From the NCBI GenBank assembly GCA_013398015.1, contig VZRR01007849.1:1-64000 (forward strand): a DNA stretch of 64,000 nt, read 5' to 3'. The position numbers and the translations under genes were made by a program. The stretch comes from Oreocharis arfaki. Taxonomy: Eukaryota > Chordata > Aves > Passeriformes > Paramythiidae. Below, piece after piece: positions 11,130-62,488 of this stretch. Every line of letters begins with the position of its first letter. Position 1 is the stretch's first letter. Under the pieces are notes generated by a model. It had not been told where the DNA came from. It made no database searches and saw nothing but the letters and a program-made list of their open reading frames with translations.

Positions 11130-14100
11130 GTAAGTATTTTGGTTCCCTGCATGCATCATAAAAACTGCTGCCTCCATCCTTTACTTATGAAACACAAGAC
11201 TGCTTCATTTCTTTGGGTTTCTCTCTATGTGAAATATTTGCGCTTTCCATCTCAGCGGGTAGCAAGCAGGTGTCTTCCATGGTCAAAATGGAAATGAGGA
11301 GGTCAGCTCTGATATTTTTCAAGTCCTCTCCTGAAAATCATGTGTCATGCTCCTTATATTAATAAATCACATGGTTGTTGTCCCATCCTGACCACACACA
11401 GAAACACAGCTTTGGCATCCCTTAGGGACCAGGAGAGGCAAAGGGGTGTTGGTCAGCTACAGAGCATCCGAAGGGCAGCACAAAGGAATTCCAGCCACTC
11501 CAGCCAGTAAATCGGCTTCATCAGGGCCCAACTCAAATGCCTCTATGCAAATGCATGCAGCATGGGAAATAAATGAGGGGAGTTACAGTTGTGTGAGGCA
11601 CTGGAACGGGTTGCCCAGAGAAGTTGTGGATGCTCCATCTCTGGCCATCCAGGGATGTTCAACATCCAGTGTTCAAGGCCAGGCTGGATGGGCCTTTGAG
11701 CAGCCTGATCTAGTGGACAGTGTCCCCGTGCACAGCAGGAGATTGGAACTAGATGATTTTTAAGGCCCCTTCCCACCCAAACCGTTCTGTTATTCTATGA
11801 CTGGGACAGAGGGAATCAATGCACCAGCAAGTAGTGGGACCTATAGATAGGGGCTCACTCGGCAAGTAGCTGCAAATTCCCTTGCACAAGAGGCTCTTCG
11901 GACATGTACAGATGGATGCTGTGCTCTTTAATGGGAATCTGGATGGAATTTTGCTTGCAGGGAAAGCAGAGGAAACAGCTGTAGGGCTGCCCATGGGCAG
12001 CTGTAGTGCTTTGGGGAAGGGAGGGGTGGGCAGAGGTCTCCCTTTGGGGGAAGCATCAGGGTCAGTTGCAGTAGCCCAGGAAACGCAGGACACGTGGGGG
12101 TGGTGACCAGTGGTGGTGCCCTGCAGCTCTGCTCTGTGCTGGCCGCTCTGCCTCCAGCAGCACCTGCTGGGGGCCAACTGGGGTGGGACAGGATGGGGTC
12201 ACTTCCCACGCTGCTGCACACCAGAGAGACAATAGCCAGCCAGTTTTTTCCGGAAGCTGCATTGCTAAAGGATCCAGCTGTTCCTCTCTGGCCTGTGAAG
12301 TGTTTCTTTTCCTTTACAGCTTCTTAAGAAACAACAAAGTAAGCAGTAGGCAAAGCCCCTCCCTTCTCATGCATATTTTGCTAGCAGGGCAGAAATCATA
12401 GTTGTACAACTTTGTAAACACTAAACCATTGTATATATTCTCTCATAATATGTTTTTGGTTTAGCAAAATATTCATGGCATATTACATTACTTGAGAATT
12501 AAAATCTAATTTCTTTTTTTTTTTTTTCAGAAAATGTTTTGGGATATCTACTATGGTAAGCTGGCCCCTTAATTTCTCTCCTTCATAGTACTGTCACATT
12601 ATGAATATTATGGTTCAGTCTAATACTGCTTTTCTAAGGGTTTATTGTGTGAGAAACAACCAGTCTCTATTTGTCATGCCTGTAGTAAAGCACAAGGAAA
12701 ATTCTTGATGTGAAATAATTTTTAAAAAGTAATATATAGGAAAAACCATTTAAAGCTGCAAAAACAATGGAAGTGGAAGGTGGATAAAGGTTATCATAGC
12801 AAAAAGGATACTTCTTTTCCTGAATCTAAAGCTGTTCTGAAACAGCCTGGGACATGAGAAAGAGTGTTTTGCTGATACAACAGAGCAGCACAATTTTACC
12901 AGCAAAATCTCCCTAATACAGAATTAGCTCTTAAACCTGAGTGAGATAAATACGTATTAAAAGCTGCTGAGTTGTCTACAAATGCTGCACACTGGGATTG
13001 CCTCATTCCCTGTCAGCTGCAAGGTGAGAAATCTGTAGAAGCTGAGGGCCTGATGTAATTAATGTCACCTGAACAAGGAGCCTGCAGCACCAGCTCATGG
13101 TGACTATGCCCTCTTCCCTCCCTTTTTTCTGTATGCTTCATCCCAAGTTTTTATTTTGTTTTTAACTTAGCTATTATTAATTTCCAATCTTAGGTTAAAA
13201 GTGGATAAGGAGGTGGCAAAACCAGCAGTCAGTAATAATTTTCTGCACAAGCCACTAAACCACTGAGTCCTGGGAGTCACTGCGTAGAAGAATCCCATCA
13301 GTGCTATAAATGTTATGAAGAATGATGCTAAATGTCTGGCATTTTATTACTTCTGTGAGGGAGGGATTAATTTCTAATTTGAGTCATTGGATATTTGTCC
13401 TAAGCATGTCATGCAGGCTTCCTCTTGAGTCTAGGAAGAGAGAAGGGCAACCAGTTCAGAATGGTCCCTGCAAACAAGTTCAGCCACAATCAGGACACCT
13501 TACCCACTTCAGCCTCAGGGGTGGCTTTCTTGCTGTAATTAAATGCCGTATTTTCTGTCTTCTTCCTAAAGAACACCAGGGTGTGTTTCCGTCTTTGTGA
13601 TGTTTTCTCTAACATTTTGAAGAGTAGCTTCTTTTCTCCTCACTAAACAAACACAATTTTTCATCCTGTCTTCCAACAGTCTCATTTTCTAGACCTCTGG
13701 TATCCATGTTGCTTTCTCCCGAAAGTCCAGGGTGCAGTGGAAAAATCGGCATTGTGAATAAAAGAGGGCTGGGGAGAAAGGCTGAGCACCCACCTAACTG
13801 CTGGGAAACCCACAAGCTCTGTTTTGTACTGTTCCACCTTTGTCTCTTCAAGTCAAAACTGATGTAGTGGCATCTGCTGGATGTCTGCTGTCAGGGCACT
13901 TTGCCTGAGGTCACACTTGGCCCTGACCCTCTTCTATCAACAGTATAAACTTAGCCATTGACAATCCCTCTTCAAACATCGCTTTCCAAAAGTTTTGTGC
14001 ATGTCTTATAATGGTCTGCTCACTTAATGACAGTGTCATTGGAGACATTTCTATTCCATGGTGTTCACTGATTCCCTTATCCTATAATAGGATTCAATTT

Positions 14101-17100
14101 AAATGGTTTGAATTATTTGATCTTGAAAAATGTATGTTGGTTTTTACTTACCACATTTTTGTATTGCTGGGTGCTTACAGTTTAATCATTCTAGTAGCTT
14201 TCCAGTAACAGAAATCAGGCCATTTTTTCTATATTTCCTTGAAGCTTCTCTTTCCTCCTTTAATAAATCAAGGTGCTGGATTTATTTTCTTCCCAGCATG
14301 CATTTCAGAGGCTTGAATCCATCTAACTGCTTCAGGCTGCAGGGATAACCCTTCCCTAGCTCCAGCTCCTCAATTCTGCCTGCTCAGCTGTTTAAGCTCA
14401 TGAGATTCCCCTAATTCACCCAAAAACCCTCCCTGAAGGCCTACATTGTGCTTGGATATGCTGGTGGCATCTGACTGCAGATGGGTTGAAGGTGATAACT
14501 CTTTCAGCCAGGATTTTAGTACATGTAACACTCAAAGATATGTGTGCCCACAGCCTAAGCAGATGGTGATTGGTGTTTTATTCCCAGTAGCCAGCAGAGT
14601 TTTCACTTGTCCATCCCTGAAATCAGCTAGGACAGCTTGCTGAGTTAACCTCTCTGACAAAGTGTTAATTTTTAGAAAGGTTGGACAACATGTCCCAGGT
14701 TAGGCTTTTCTGGCTTGCTTACTGATAGCCTATGCCTGCAATAAGTAGTTGTTACTTGGAGCATGTTTTCAAACTGTTTAGGAGTCATTCCAGTGGGCAG
14801 CTTGAAGGCAAACAGGCAGCTCTGCCTGGTGCTTCGCTTATAGTGAGGATACTCTCTTGTTTCAATGTTCTGTTCATCAGAAATACTAGACTTGCTAGTG
14901 TCTGAGCTGCTGTATAATAATTGTGCAGGTGTATAAAAGTTATATTTCCTCCTATTTTGATGTTGCTTGCTGTACACTTGCTATATAATTTTGATGCCAG
15001 CTTTCATGCCAGCTGTTGATCAATCTAACATGAGAGACCTAAAACACCAGTCTCATATTACATTTGTAACAAAGCAGGAACTGTAACTCAGTCCTTTTCC
15101 CTGAATCCTCAGAGCATCCATCTTGCAGAAGCAGGCTCTGCCTCTGGGCAGCTCCCAGCCTCTCTGACAGAGGCTGCAAGAGTGCCTCTGGAAGCAGACT
15201 TGAGCTGAAATAACCCCTGAGGAGGAGTTCAGTGACACTTAGCCCATTTCCTTCCAAACTGCTCTCACAACACTTCTCTGAGCAGCTCATGTGCCAAAAA
15301 GGGGGCTGTGTAATTTGGGATCAGTGGTGGTGGTGACTCCTCCCTCCCCATTTCTTCAGGTGGCAGGAGGTGCTCCTCGAGCCCGTGCCAGCACAACGGC
15401 GTGTGTGAGGACAGCATCCGTGGCTACACCTGCACCTGTGCCGAGGGCTACGAGGGAGAGAACTGTGCTTTCGGTAAGGCACTGCCCCCTTTCTGAGAAG
15501 CCCCATCTCCTCCTGCCAGAGGGTGTCCCCGTGAAACCACACACAGCTACCGCATTATGCCAGTTGCCATGTTTTTGGTTAGAACACACGGTTCTTGGCA
15601 GAGCAGGGGTGATGTGTGCTGCCTGTCTACAAAGCATTATGGCATCCTGAGGTTATGCAGGCTGTCCCTGCGCCCTGAGCCCCCCTTCTCTGGGGTTGTG
15701 GCAAAAGGCCTGAAACCAAACCACCTCATGGGTGGATGCCAAAGCCAGCCCTGCCACTGCCACCTGTGCTGTCTGGCTGCTTGTCCTGCTGTGGTCCCTG
15801 GTGTGTGGCCTGAAGGACCAAGGCTGCAGTGCCAGAGTGGCTTCCCAGGCACCCTGGGGCCTCTGAGGCCACAGACACCCACAAGACAGTCCCTCAGGAT
15901 AGAAGGAGTCCAGAAAACAAACCGTTCCCAGTGGAAGTGAAAAGCTTAAAGTAAAACAGATGCTTTCTGGCACAGGAAAACCCTGGGCCAGATACCACAT
16001 TTTTATATCTGCCAGGTTCTACTTTCCAGCCCTTACATCAGTATTTCTGCTGGTTCAGAGGTCCCTTGGGGTAGGAGACGCCCTGGCTGCAGCAAGGCAG
16101 GGTCATTTTCTGTATAAGAGGCGTGACTGTGACCAGCTTCTGAGGGAGCACAGAAGGTGACACAGCTTGGACCAGTGCTGGGAACTAGATCATCTCAGCG
16201 TGAGCCTTAGGCAGCCATGTTATACAAGATTTTTTGCTCCCTATGAGCTAGATCAAATAGCTGTTGCTTTGTGCTAAAGATTTAGGTGTTTGCTGAGCTA
16301 TGGAAAGTTGAGCGTGTTTCAGAGATTCATACTCCCTTTCTTTTTTTATGTTTGGTGGCTGATAATTTAAACAAATGTGCAAAATGAGAGCTATGCATTT
16401 GTTATTTCTCAAAACTAGAAACTTTAGCTGCCTTCTTCCTCGGGCAATACTTGTCTTCTTAACATGTGCAACAGTTCCCCTCGCTGCAGATACTTGGTGT
16501 TTTGTTTAAAAACTGATGACATCCTTCCATGGATTCACATGGAAGGCCCAGTTTGACCCATGGGCTAATGCTCCCCAGAACTCAGAGGTGCAATGTCTGG
16601 TGCAGGGAGAGGCAGGGGGGAGCACAGTTTGCAGCGAGTCTGTGAATGCTGCAGAGATTCACTGGCTCAGAGACTCTCCAATTTCTGCTTTACAAGGGAA
16701 ATAACAAAACAAAACAGTGGTAAATACTACCAAGCCAGAGTCCCTACCCTCCTCCAGACAAAGTGAATAAAAAATAAAACATAGAGGACTTATGCTGTGA
16801 CAGAATACTCCAGGTGAACTGTTCCCAATGTTTTTCCTCTGCTTGTTCTCTTTAGCCAAAAATGAATGTCACCACCAAGCAAAAGTAGGATGTGACCACT
16901 TCTGCTACCCAGGAAGTAATTCCTACCGCTGTGCCTGTGCTGACAGCTATGAGCTTGGGAAGGATGAAAAACAGTGCATTGCATTAGGTAGGTGTGAGCA
17001 TGGAAGTACAGGGGGCACCTGTTCAGGGCTGGGGTGGGCAGGCCACCTTCTGACATCCACATGTGATCAGTCTGCTTCGAGCCTAAAGCAATGAGATTAT

Positions 17101-19640
17101 TACTCAGTAGAAAAAGAAGGAATCTAGGGACAACCACCCAAGATGCCAAAGTAATGGTAAAAGAAGCACTATTTGATTTGAATATTTAAATATGAATCAG
17201 CAGAAAGGATTTCCATCACCCTACATATCATTCACTGTACCACATTTTCCACTCCTGTGTTTGGTAAAGAGTAATTCTGCTGAACTCCTGTTTGCTTGGG
17301 AATGAGATTCAGTTGATTCCCATCAGGCAACCAACGGTCTGATAAAAGAAGGGAAACGTTTTCTGCCACATTAATTAGCATGAAGCAGTAGCCCTTTTCA
17401 TTTCTTCAGTCTCATACTAGATATCTCATTCAACCTCATCCCCTTACAAAGTAGGTCTACTAAAAACACAGAAGTATACTTAGACCAGTCTCTGTATTAG
17501 CACAAGTGGAGCAGCCAAACTGGAGTTCAGCTGTAGAGCCACGCTTTTGGTGGTGCAAGACTGATGTCCACACTCAGTGCACACTTCAGGTGGGCTTTAC
17601 ATCAAACTGGCTCAGTCCTGTGGACTAAGCACCCGTCAGCTCTGAGAGCAGGTGATGTGTGCAGCTGGAAGGGTCCTGTGGTTTAGCTTCACCTGAACAG
17701 AACCCAGCCTGTGGGACCCAAACCCAAACCAACTGGAAGTGTGGCAAATGCAGATAACTGGGTGATCCAATTGAAAAGCATGTGTGTGCTTTGAACCAGA
17801 TGAGAAAGGCATGTGTGCCCCTAGAGTGACAGCTCTAACAAGGAAAACCCAGGATTCACCATGTCCAGACCGGGCCACAGCCATTACGTATTTGACACAT
17901 TTTGAATACAGGATACAAAGATGAAAAAGCAAGCTGTGCTGATGGTTGGCTGAAGAGGAAGCCTCATTTCACTAGTGACAGGCACAGTGAAACCTGGTCA
18001 CTACAAGCCTAACACAGTGAGCCAAAATGTTCAACCCACTGCTAAACTATTATGACTACAACTGCCAAACAAATTATTCCAATTTTCACCAGCTGAGAAA
18101 TTGTCATTCTCCTTTTTCTTCGTGCAAAAACAGAACCCCAAAGTCAAAAAAACCAAGGTGGAACAAGGCATTTGCAGGTATTAGCTATCTTGAAATGATA
18201 CAGCATGAAGTTTTGATTTTTCTTCTTTTAATTCATTTGGTAGATGCATGTGCATGTGGCAGACTTCAAGACAGTGATAACCTTATACGTGAAACCAGGA
18301 AGAAAAGTGATGAGCGATTTCCTTGGCAGGTATTCTTATTCCAATTCATGAAACCTGTCACTTACCCCCACATGCACAGTGCTGTCTACTGTCTTTTTGC
18401 ATTTTCTTAGGTACTACTGCTAAGCTCAGAAGGGAAAGGCTTCTGTGGAGGAGTGCTACTAAAAAGTAACTTCGTGTTGACCACAGCGGAGTGTGCCCTT
18501 CTGCACAGCCATTTTGAAGTCAGGGTTGGTGCTGGTAGGTGATCCAACACATTTTCTTTTGACACAGCACATCTCAGTATTGACAAGCTAAATTTTAAAA
18601 AACCTTACTAAACTTCTTGCTGCATAAAAATATCGTTAAAGTATTTAACGACAATTAGTTTTATAATTAGTAGATAGTAGATAATTAATAAAGTATATTA
18701 ATAAAAATTAAAAATGTGCTGTCATTTCATTTAAGCACCTCAGTCAAGTATCTGAGCTAGAACCACAGCAGGCCCATACTCCCCCTTACAAATGAAGCAA
18801 AGACAACTGCCTCTCGAGCACAGTTCAGAACTCAGCACCCAGGGATCAGCTAAACACGGTGGATTTAGTGCTGCCTTTAGCTTCATGCCAAAATTCACAT
18901 CAATGCTGGGTATTTGTCCTTACTGCTGGAATTATGCATGCTCCTACACGGCATTAAAAAGCTGCCAGTGTATTATTCCTCATTTCCCTTTACTGCAGCG
19001 GTTTCGAGGAAGAGCGCCTTTAGTTCCTCTGCTGCACGTGTTTCCCAGCACGACCAGGCAGCTCGCATGCAGCTTTCAGGTCTCTGATAAACTATTCCTA
19101 AGAGCAGTGAAATGTCATTGCTCCACAGGGCCTAATGGAACAAGCAGAACTGGGAAGATAATGCAAGTTAGCGAGAAGCACATACACATCCGGTATGACG
19201 AAGACACTGGTGAGAACAACATTGCATTAGTGCAACTTCAAGAGCATGTTGAGTGTGACAACTACCACCTTCCTGTGTGCATCCCCGAAAGAGACTTTGC
19301 AGAACACGTGTTAATTCCAAAACTGGCTGCTACAGTCAGTGGCTGGAGAACGGAAGGTGACGAACTTCAAGGCGAAGAGCTGCAGGTTTCATACCTTCCT
19401 GCTGAGGACTGCAAACAAATACTCAACGTCAGCCTCACAAACAGGCAGTTTTGTGGGCACCTCCAGGAGGCTGTAGACAAACGCCTGGCTGGAGGAAGCT
19501 TTTTGGCTACTGAGTATAAGGGCACGTGGTTTCTGACTGGTATCCTGGGATCCTGGCCGCTAGAAGACACTGACTGGGAAACATTGCTTTTTACCAACAC
19601 TGCAAGGTATGTGATATGGGTTAAACAAAAAATAAAGTAA
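10966..19640 (+). CDS. PROZ: Protein Z, vitamin K-dependent plasma glycoprotein (7 exons; signal-peptide exon not found)
   Basis: Seven exons with GT-AG splice sites and compatible phases: 10966-11129, 12531-12555, 15360-15473, 16856-16987, 18244-18329, 18411-18534, 19129-19640. In order they encode a propeptide ending RQRR, a Gla domain with about 11 Glu, a short aromatic stack, EGF1, EGF2, a linker and a chymotrypsin-fold domain. About 385 residues follow the missing signal exon. The fold lacks protease function: the His57 motif reads TTAEC, the Asp102 motif reads NNIAL and the Ser195 motif reads LAGGS, and there is no IVGG activation site. That pattern, plus an AKNECH start to EGF2, identifies protein Z rather than factors VII, IX or X. 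Family role: secreted by liver, binds phospholipid through Gla residues and presents the serpin ZPI to factor Xa. It lies tail-to-tail with PCID2, as in other vertebrates. Introns hold one CR1 tail (11591-11800) and otherwise nothing recognised. Confidence 0.95.
11591..11800 (+). mobile_element. CR1 LINE 3' fragment in PROZ intron
   Basis: Reads gaggcactggaacgggttgc, ttcaaggccaggctggatgg, and ends ttctgttattctatga, the CR1 terminal repeat. It lies in the intron between the Gla exon and the 25-nt exon. Confidence 0.92.
12531..12555 (+). CDS. PROZ: PROZ exon: 25-nt aromatic-stack micro-exon
   Basis: 25 nt after a long poly-T acceptor and before gtaagc. It encodes KMFWDIYY plus one base. A 25-nt exon at this place is a hallmark of the Gla-EGF coagulation family. 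It joins the Gla exon (phase 0) to EGF1 (phase 1) without a frame break. Confidence 0.92.
15360..15473 (+). CDS. PROZ: PROZ exon: EGF-like domain 1
   Basis: 114 nt, phase 1 to 1. Six cysteines in EGF spacing. CEDSIRGYTCTC matches the C-x-[DN]-x4-[FY]-x-C-x-C pattern for beta-hydroxylation of Asp/Asn in calcium-binding EGF domains. The exon is GC-rich compared with neighbouring introns. Confidence 0.93.
16856..16987 (+). CDS. PROZ: PROZ exon: EGF-like domain 2
   Basis: 132 nt, phase 1 to 1. It starts AKNECHH, typical of protein Z, and has six cysteines with the CDHFC and CACADSYEL motifs of second EGF domains in this family. Acceptor tctctttag, donor gtaggt. Confidence 0.93.
18244..18329 (+). 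CDS. PROZ: PROZ exon: linker to protease-like domain
   Basis: 86 nt, entering phase 1 and ending phase 0 before gtattc. It encodes DACACGRL, with the Cys that links EGF region and protease-like domain in this family, a basic stretch RKK, and the FPWQ that opens the chymotrypsin fold. The R-IVGG activation sequence of active zymogens is absent. Confidence 0.9.
18411..18534 (+). CDS. PROZ: PROZ exon: N-terminal half of protease-like fold (catalytic His lost)
   Basis: 124 nt, phase 0 to 1. FCGGVLL and FVLTTAEC correspond to the FCGG...VLTAAHC region of trypsin-like proteases. Glu replaces the catalytic histidine, while the adjacent Cys is kept. Confidence 0.92.
19129..19640 (+). CDS. PROZ: PROZ terminal exon: C-terminal protease-like domain and stop
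   Basis: The acceptor ctccacag at 19121-19128 gives the phase needed by the preceding exon. The frame is also open upstream to 18792, but that part has no family similarity. Motifs: HIHIRYDEDTGENNIAL (Asp102 position is Asn), LPVCIPERDFAEH, and DKRLAGGSF where Ala replaces catalytic Ser. Possible N-glycosylation sites are NGT and NVS. It ends KQKIK then TAA at 19638-19640. Confidence 0.94.
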
Positions 19641-20162
19641 GACACAAACACAACCAACTCTCAAGCACCAAGCCCCTACCAACCATTCCAAGGAAACATA
19701 TGGATGCAGCCAGTACACCCCTTTTGACTCTATTACAATTTGCAGCAATGGAAGTTGCAACAATGACATGTATTTTACTCCAGTTTATACAGAAAAGCCT
19801 GTTTGTCTTTCCTTCTGCTGACACAGTACTGTGAAAGTCACGATGAAGTAAACCTAGGTGTTTAACTAAAAACTGATTAAACTTTAAATTTCCTAGAACT
19901 GTTCATCCTAAACCTCAAAACATGTTGAATATTTTCCTGTGATTTTAAATGTTGCTAGTACCCCGAGGTTTGATTCAGAAAATTCATATTCTTATTTCAG
20001 GATCCATACAAGTAACACTATAAAGACAGGGGGAATGTCAAGCTTTTAAATGTCTATGTTGAGGTAGGACTCGACACCTTCATCATGCTAAAAAATGCTT
20101 CCCCTCATACATGGAATCTATGTTTTCCCTTGTGAATGATGTCCATGTCAGTTAGAGGGTAA

Positions 20163-20198
20163 AATAAAACCTAACTGCCTAAGACAGAAAAAAATAAA
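20163..20198 (+). terminator. Candidate PROZ polyadenylation signals
   Basis: Two AATAAA hexamers at 20163-20168 and 20193-20198, about 520-560 nt after the stop. Others are ATTAAA at 19876 and AATAAA at 20357. The AATAAA at 19631-19636 overlaps the last codons and is unlikely to be used. Choice among them needs transcript data. Confidence 0.4.
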
Positions 20199-20766
20199 TG
20201 TTAAATTTCTTTTAAAAATAATTTTAAACCCCCAAAACTACAATCTCATCAGTCTGGACAAAGTTGTATTGTACTACCCCCAAACAAACCAACCAACCCC
20301 CAGGGTAGTAACACTTAAAATACTGGATCCAGTGCTAGTGTTTTCCCCAGAAGAAAAATAAAACAGTGTATGAATATTTTAGCTACATCAATTTCTGTTC
20401 ATCATAACAAAAATTAAACAAAATATGACCAGAAGACCAGAATTAAAAACAATCCCAAAGCCATCTGTGGGCACCTACCACATGTACTTGAACCTGTAAG
20501 TATTACTGACACAGTAAAGCTTTTGGTGTAAAACACTTCTCTAGCTTTTAGAGAAAGTTTGAAGAGAGTATTTAATACCAGAAAGATTACTGAGACTTAC
20601 AAAAAATTGGAAACCATATAAGAAAACATTATTTCCATTCTGAAGAATGGATTAACACAAGTAACAAAGGCTGATACCTCTTCCTGAAAGATAAACACAG
20701 AAATAGTAACACATAGTACTTTATAAATGCCTTTAAGTAGTTCGGAAGGAATTTGGAATGCTTTGC

Positions 20767-20772
20767 TTTATT
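20767..20772 (-). terminator. Candidate PCID2 polyadenylation signal
   Basis: TTTATT on the + strand reads AATAAA on the minus strand, about 250 nt after the PCID2 stop. It would give a short 3' UTR that ends a few hundred bases from the PROZ candidate signals. Confidence 0.45.
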
Positions 20773-21019
20773 TCTTCACGAAATACTTTGAATGATCTAG
20801 AAATGGTGGAAACTACCATTTAAAAGTCAGCATTTCATTTCAATGCACTTTGTAACACTGGCAGCCTTGGTCATTCTGGGAAAGGAGCCACAAACAGTTC
20901 CTGGTACTTCAGTCCTGGACATGAACCAGGCCATTTACAGTGTTCTTGGGGTGACTGGGAGCAGTTCCACCGGCCAAGCTGAGTATCTGAGGAGTACTTG
21001 CACGGCTAAGATGCAATAC

Positions 21020-32831
<11,812 letters not shown>

Positions 32832-33930
32832 TAAAGGGTAAGAAGACGAGCCGGGAGCCCCACACCTATCCCACTCTGCGAGCCCCGGAACTCCCGGAAC
32901 TCCCGGAACTCCCTCAGCGTTTCCGGATCCCGGCGCATCCGAGAGCGGCGGGAACGGCCCCACGAGCCACGTGACAGCCCCCAACCGACTCTGCCGCGCC
33001 TCGGCCCCGCCCACCGCGGCCCGGGGCGTGGCTTCATTCGAGTAGCCAATGAGAGTGAGCGGGTGGGCGGGGCAGAGGGCGCACGTCAGCAGTGAACCGC
33101 GTGCGCTGGGGCACGCCGCGCATTCGTGGGTGGTGGTCGGTTGTGGCTGGGGTCGGTGTAAATGTCTTCTTTGCTGCCCGTAAAGCCCTTGGCTTGTAAA
33201 GGAGGTGGGCGATGCCCACCCTGTGGCAGTGCACCCCAGCTATTTTTATCGGGAGAGCGCTGGAGGCCCGCTTCCCTTCCCTTCTCGCTAGCTGCACTGC
33301 CCTCGGAGAGCGCTGGAGAGGGGTCTCGGTGAACCTGTGTCGAAAAAGTTGAATCGAACACTAAACTCCCGAACAGGTTGACTCCTAAAGGCGCTAATGC
33401 CAGGGAGATGTGTGGGCCAAGGACGTGTCCCATGCTCGTGCAGGCTGGTTGGGTTTGGGGGGTGCCAGAGAGCAGGGCGCGCTTGGCCCTTGGGCTGGTG
33501 GCTTTTGTGGGCGGGAAGCGCGGCTGCTCCTTGGCTTCGGTTCCGGCCGCCTTTCGGCGGGTATCAGCAAACAGAGCCAGGGCAAGGGGGGGACGCCGAG
33601 GGGCTGCTGCCGCCCGCGGGAGGCTGCCCCGGCCCGGGAGCCATCTTGTGAGCGGGGCTGGCGCTTCCCGAGCGCCGCGGGCCGTTCGGACCTGGGAACG
33701 GACCCGAACTCGAACCCGCACCCGAGCCGGCCGCTGGGCCGGGGAGAGGCGGGCGGGCAGCTAGCGGTGCCTCCCGGCCCGGCGGGACTTGGCAGCCGCC
33801 CGCGGGCAGTGGGGGAGGGCGGCTGGGTGGTGGCGGCGGAGGAGGAGGGGAGCGGAGGCGGGGACCAGTCGGCCCCGGCCCGGCCCAGCCCAGCGCGTTG
33901 CCCCGGCCGGACACGGCGCCCGGGGCGGAG
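32832..33930. promoter_or_regulatory. Bidirectional CpG-island promoter between PCID2 and CUL4A
   Basis: 1.1 kb between divergent start codons. The sequence turns from AT-rich to strongly GC- and CpG-rich at about 32850 and stays so to about 34340. It has no TATA box. Visible motifs: E-box CACGTG (32968-32973), GC boxes CCCCGCCC (33005-33012) and GGGCGGGG (33065-33072), and an inverted CCAAT at 33046-33050 near the middle of the first 250 bp. This is the usual make-up of a shared housekeeping promoter. Transcription starts are not determined. Long open frames here are GC-rich chance frames. Confidence 0.8.
32887..32913. repeat. Three exact 9-bp tandem units
   Basis: Unit ggaactccc repeated three times without change, 55-82 nt upstream of the PCID2 ATG, so probably in its 5' leader or core promoter. 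Confidence 0.85.

Positions 33931-62488
<28,558 letters not shown>

Larger units (their letters stand above)
19641..21019. other. Convergent PROZ/PCID2 3' interval
   Basis: 1379 bp between the two stop codons, AT-rich, holding candidate polyadenylation signals of both genes and no open frame with family similarity. Both 3' UTRs must fit here, so they are short or overlap. Confidence 0.7.

Noticed and set aside
18792..19128. Upstream half of the 282-codon open frame that contains the last PROZ exon
   Set aside because: It is intron: the acceptor at 19127-19128 fits the preceding phase, and family similarity begins only after it.
19631..19636. AATAAA at the end of PROZ
   Set aside because: It overlaps the last codons and stop; use would leave almost no 3' UTR, though not impossible.
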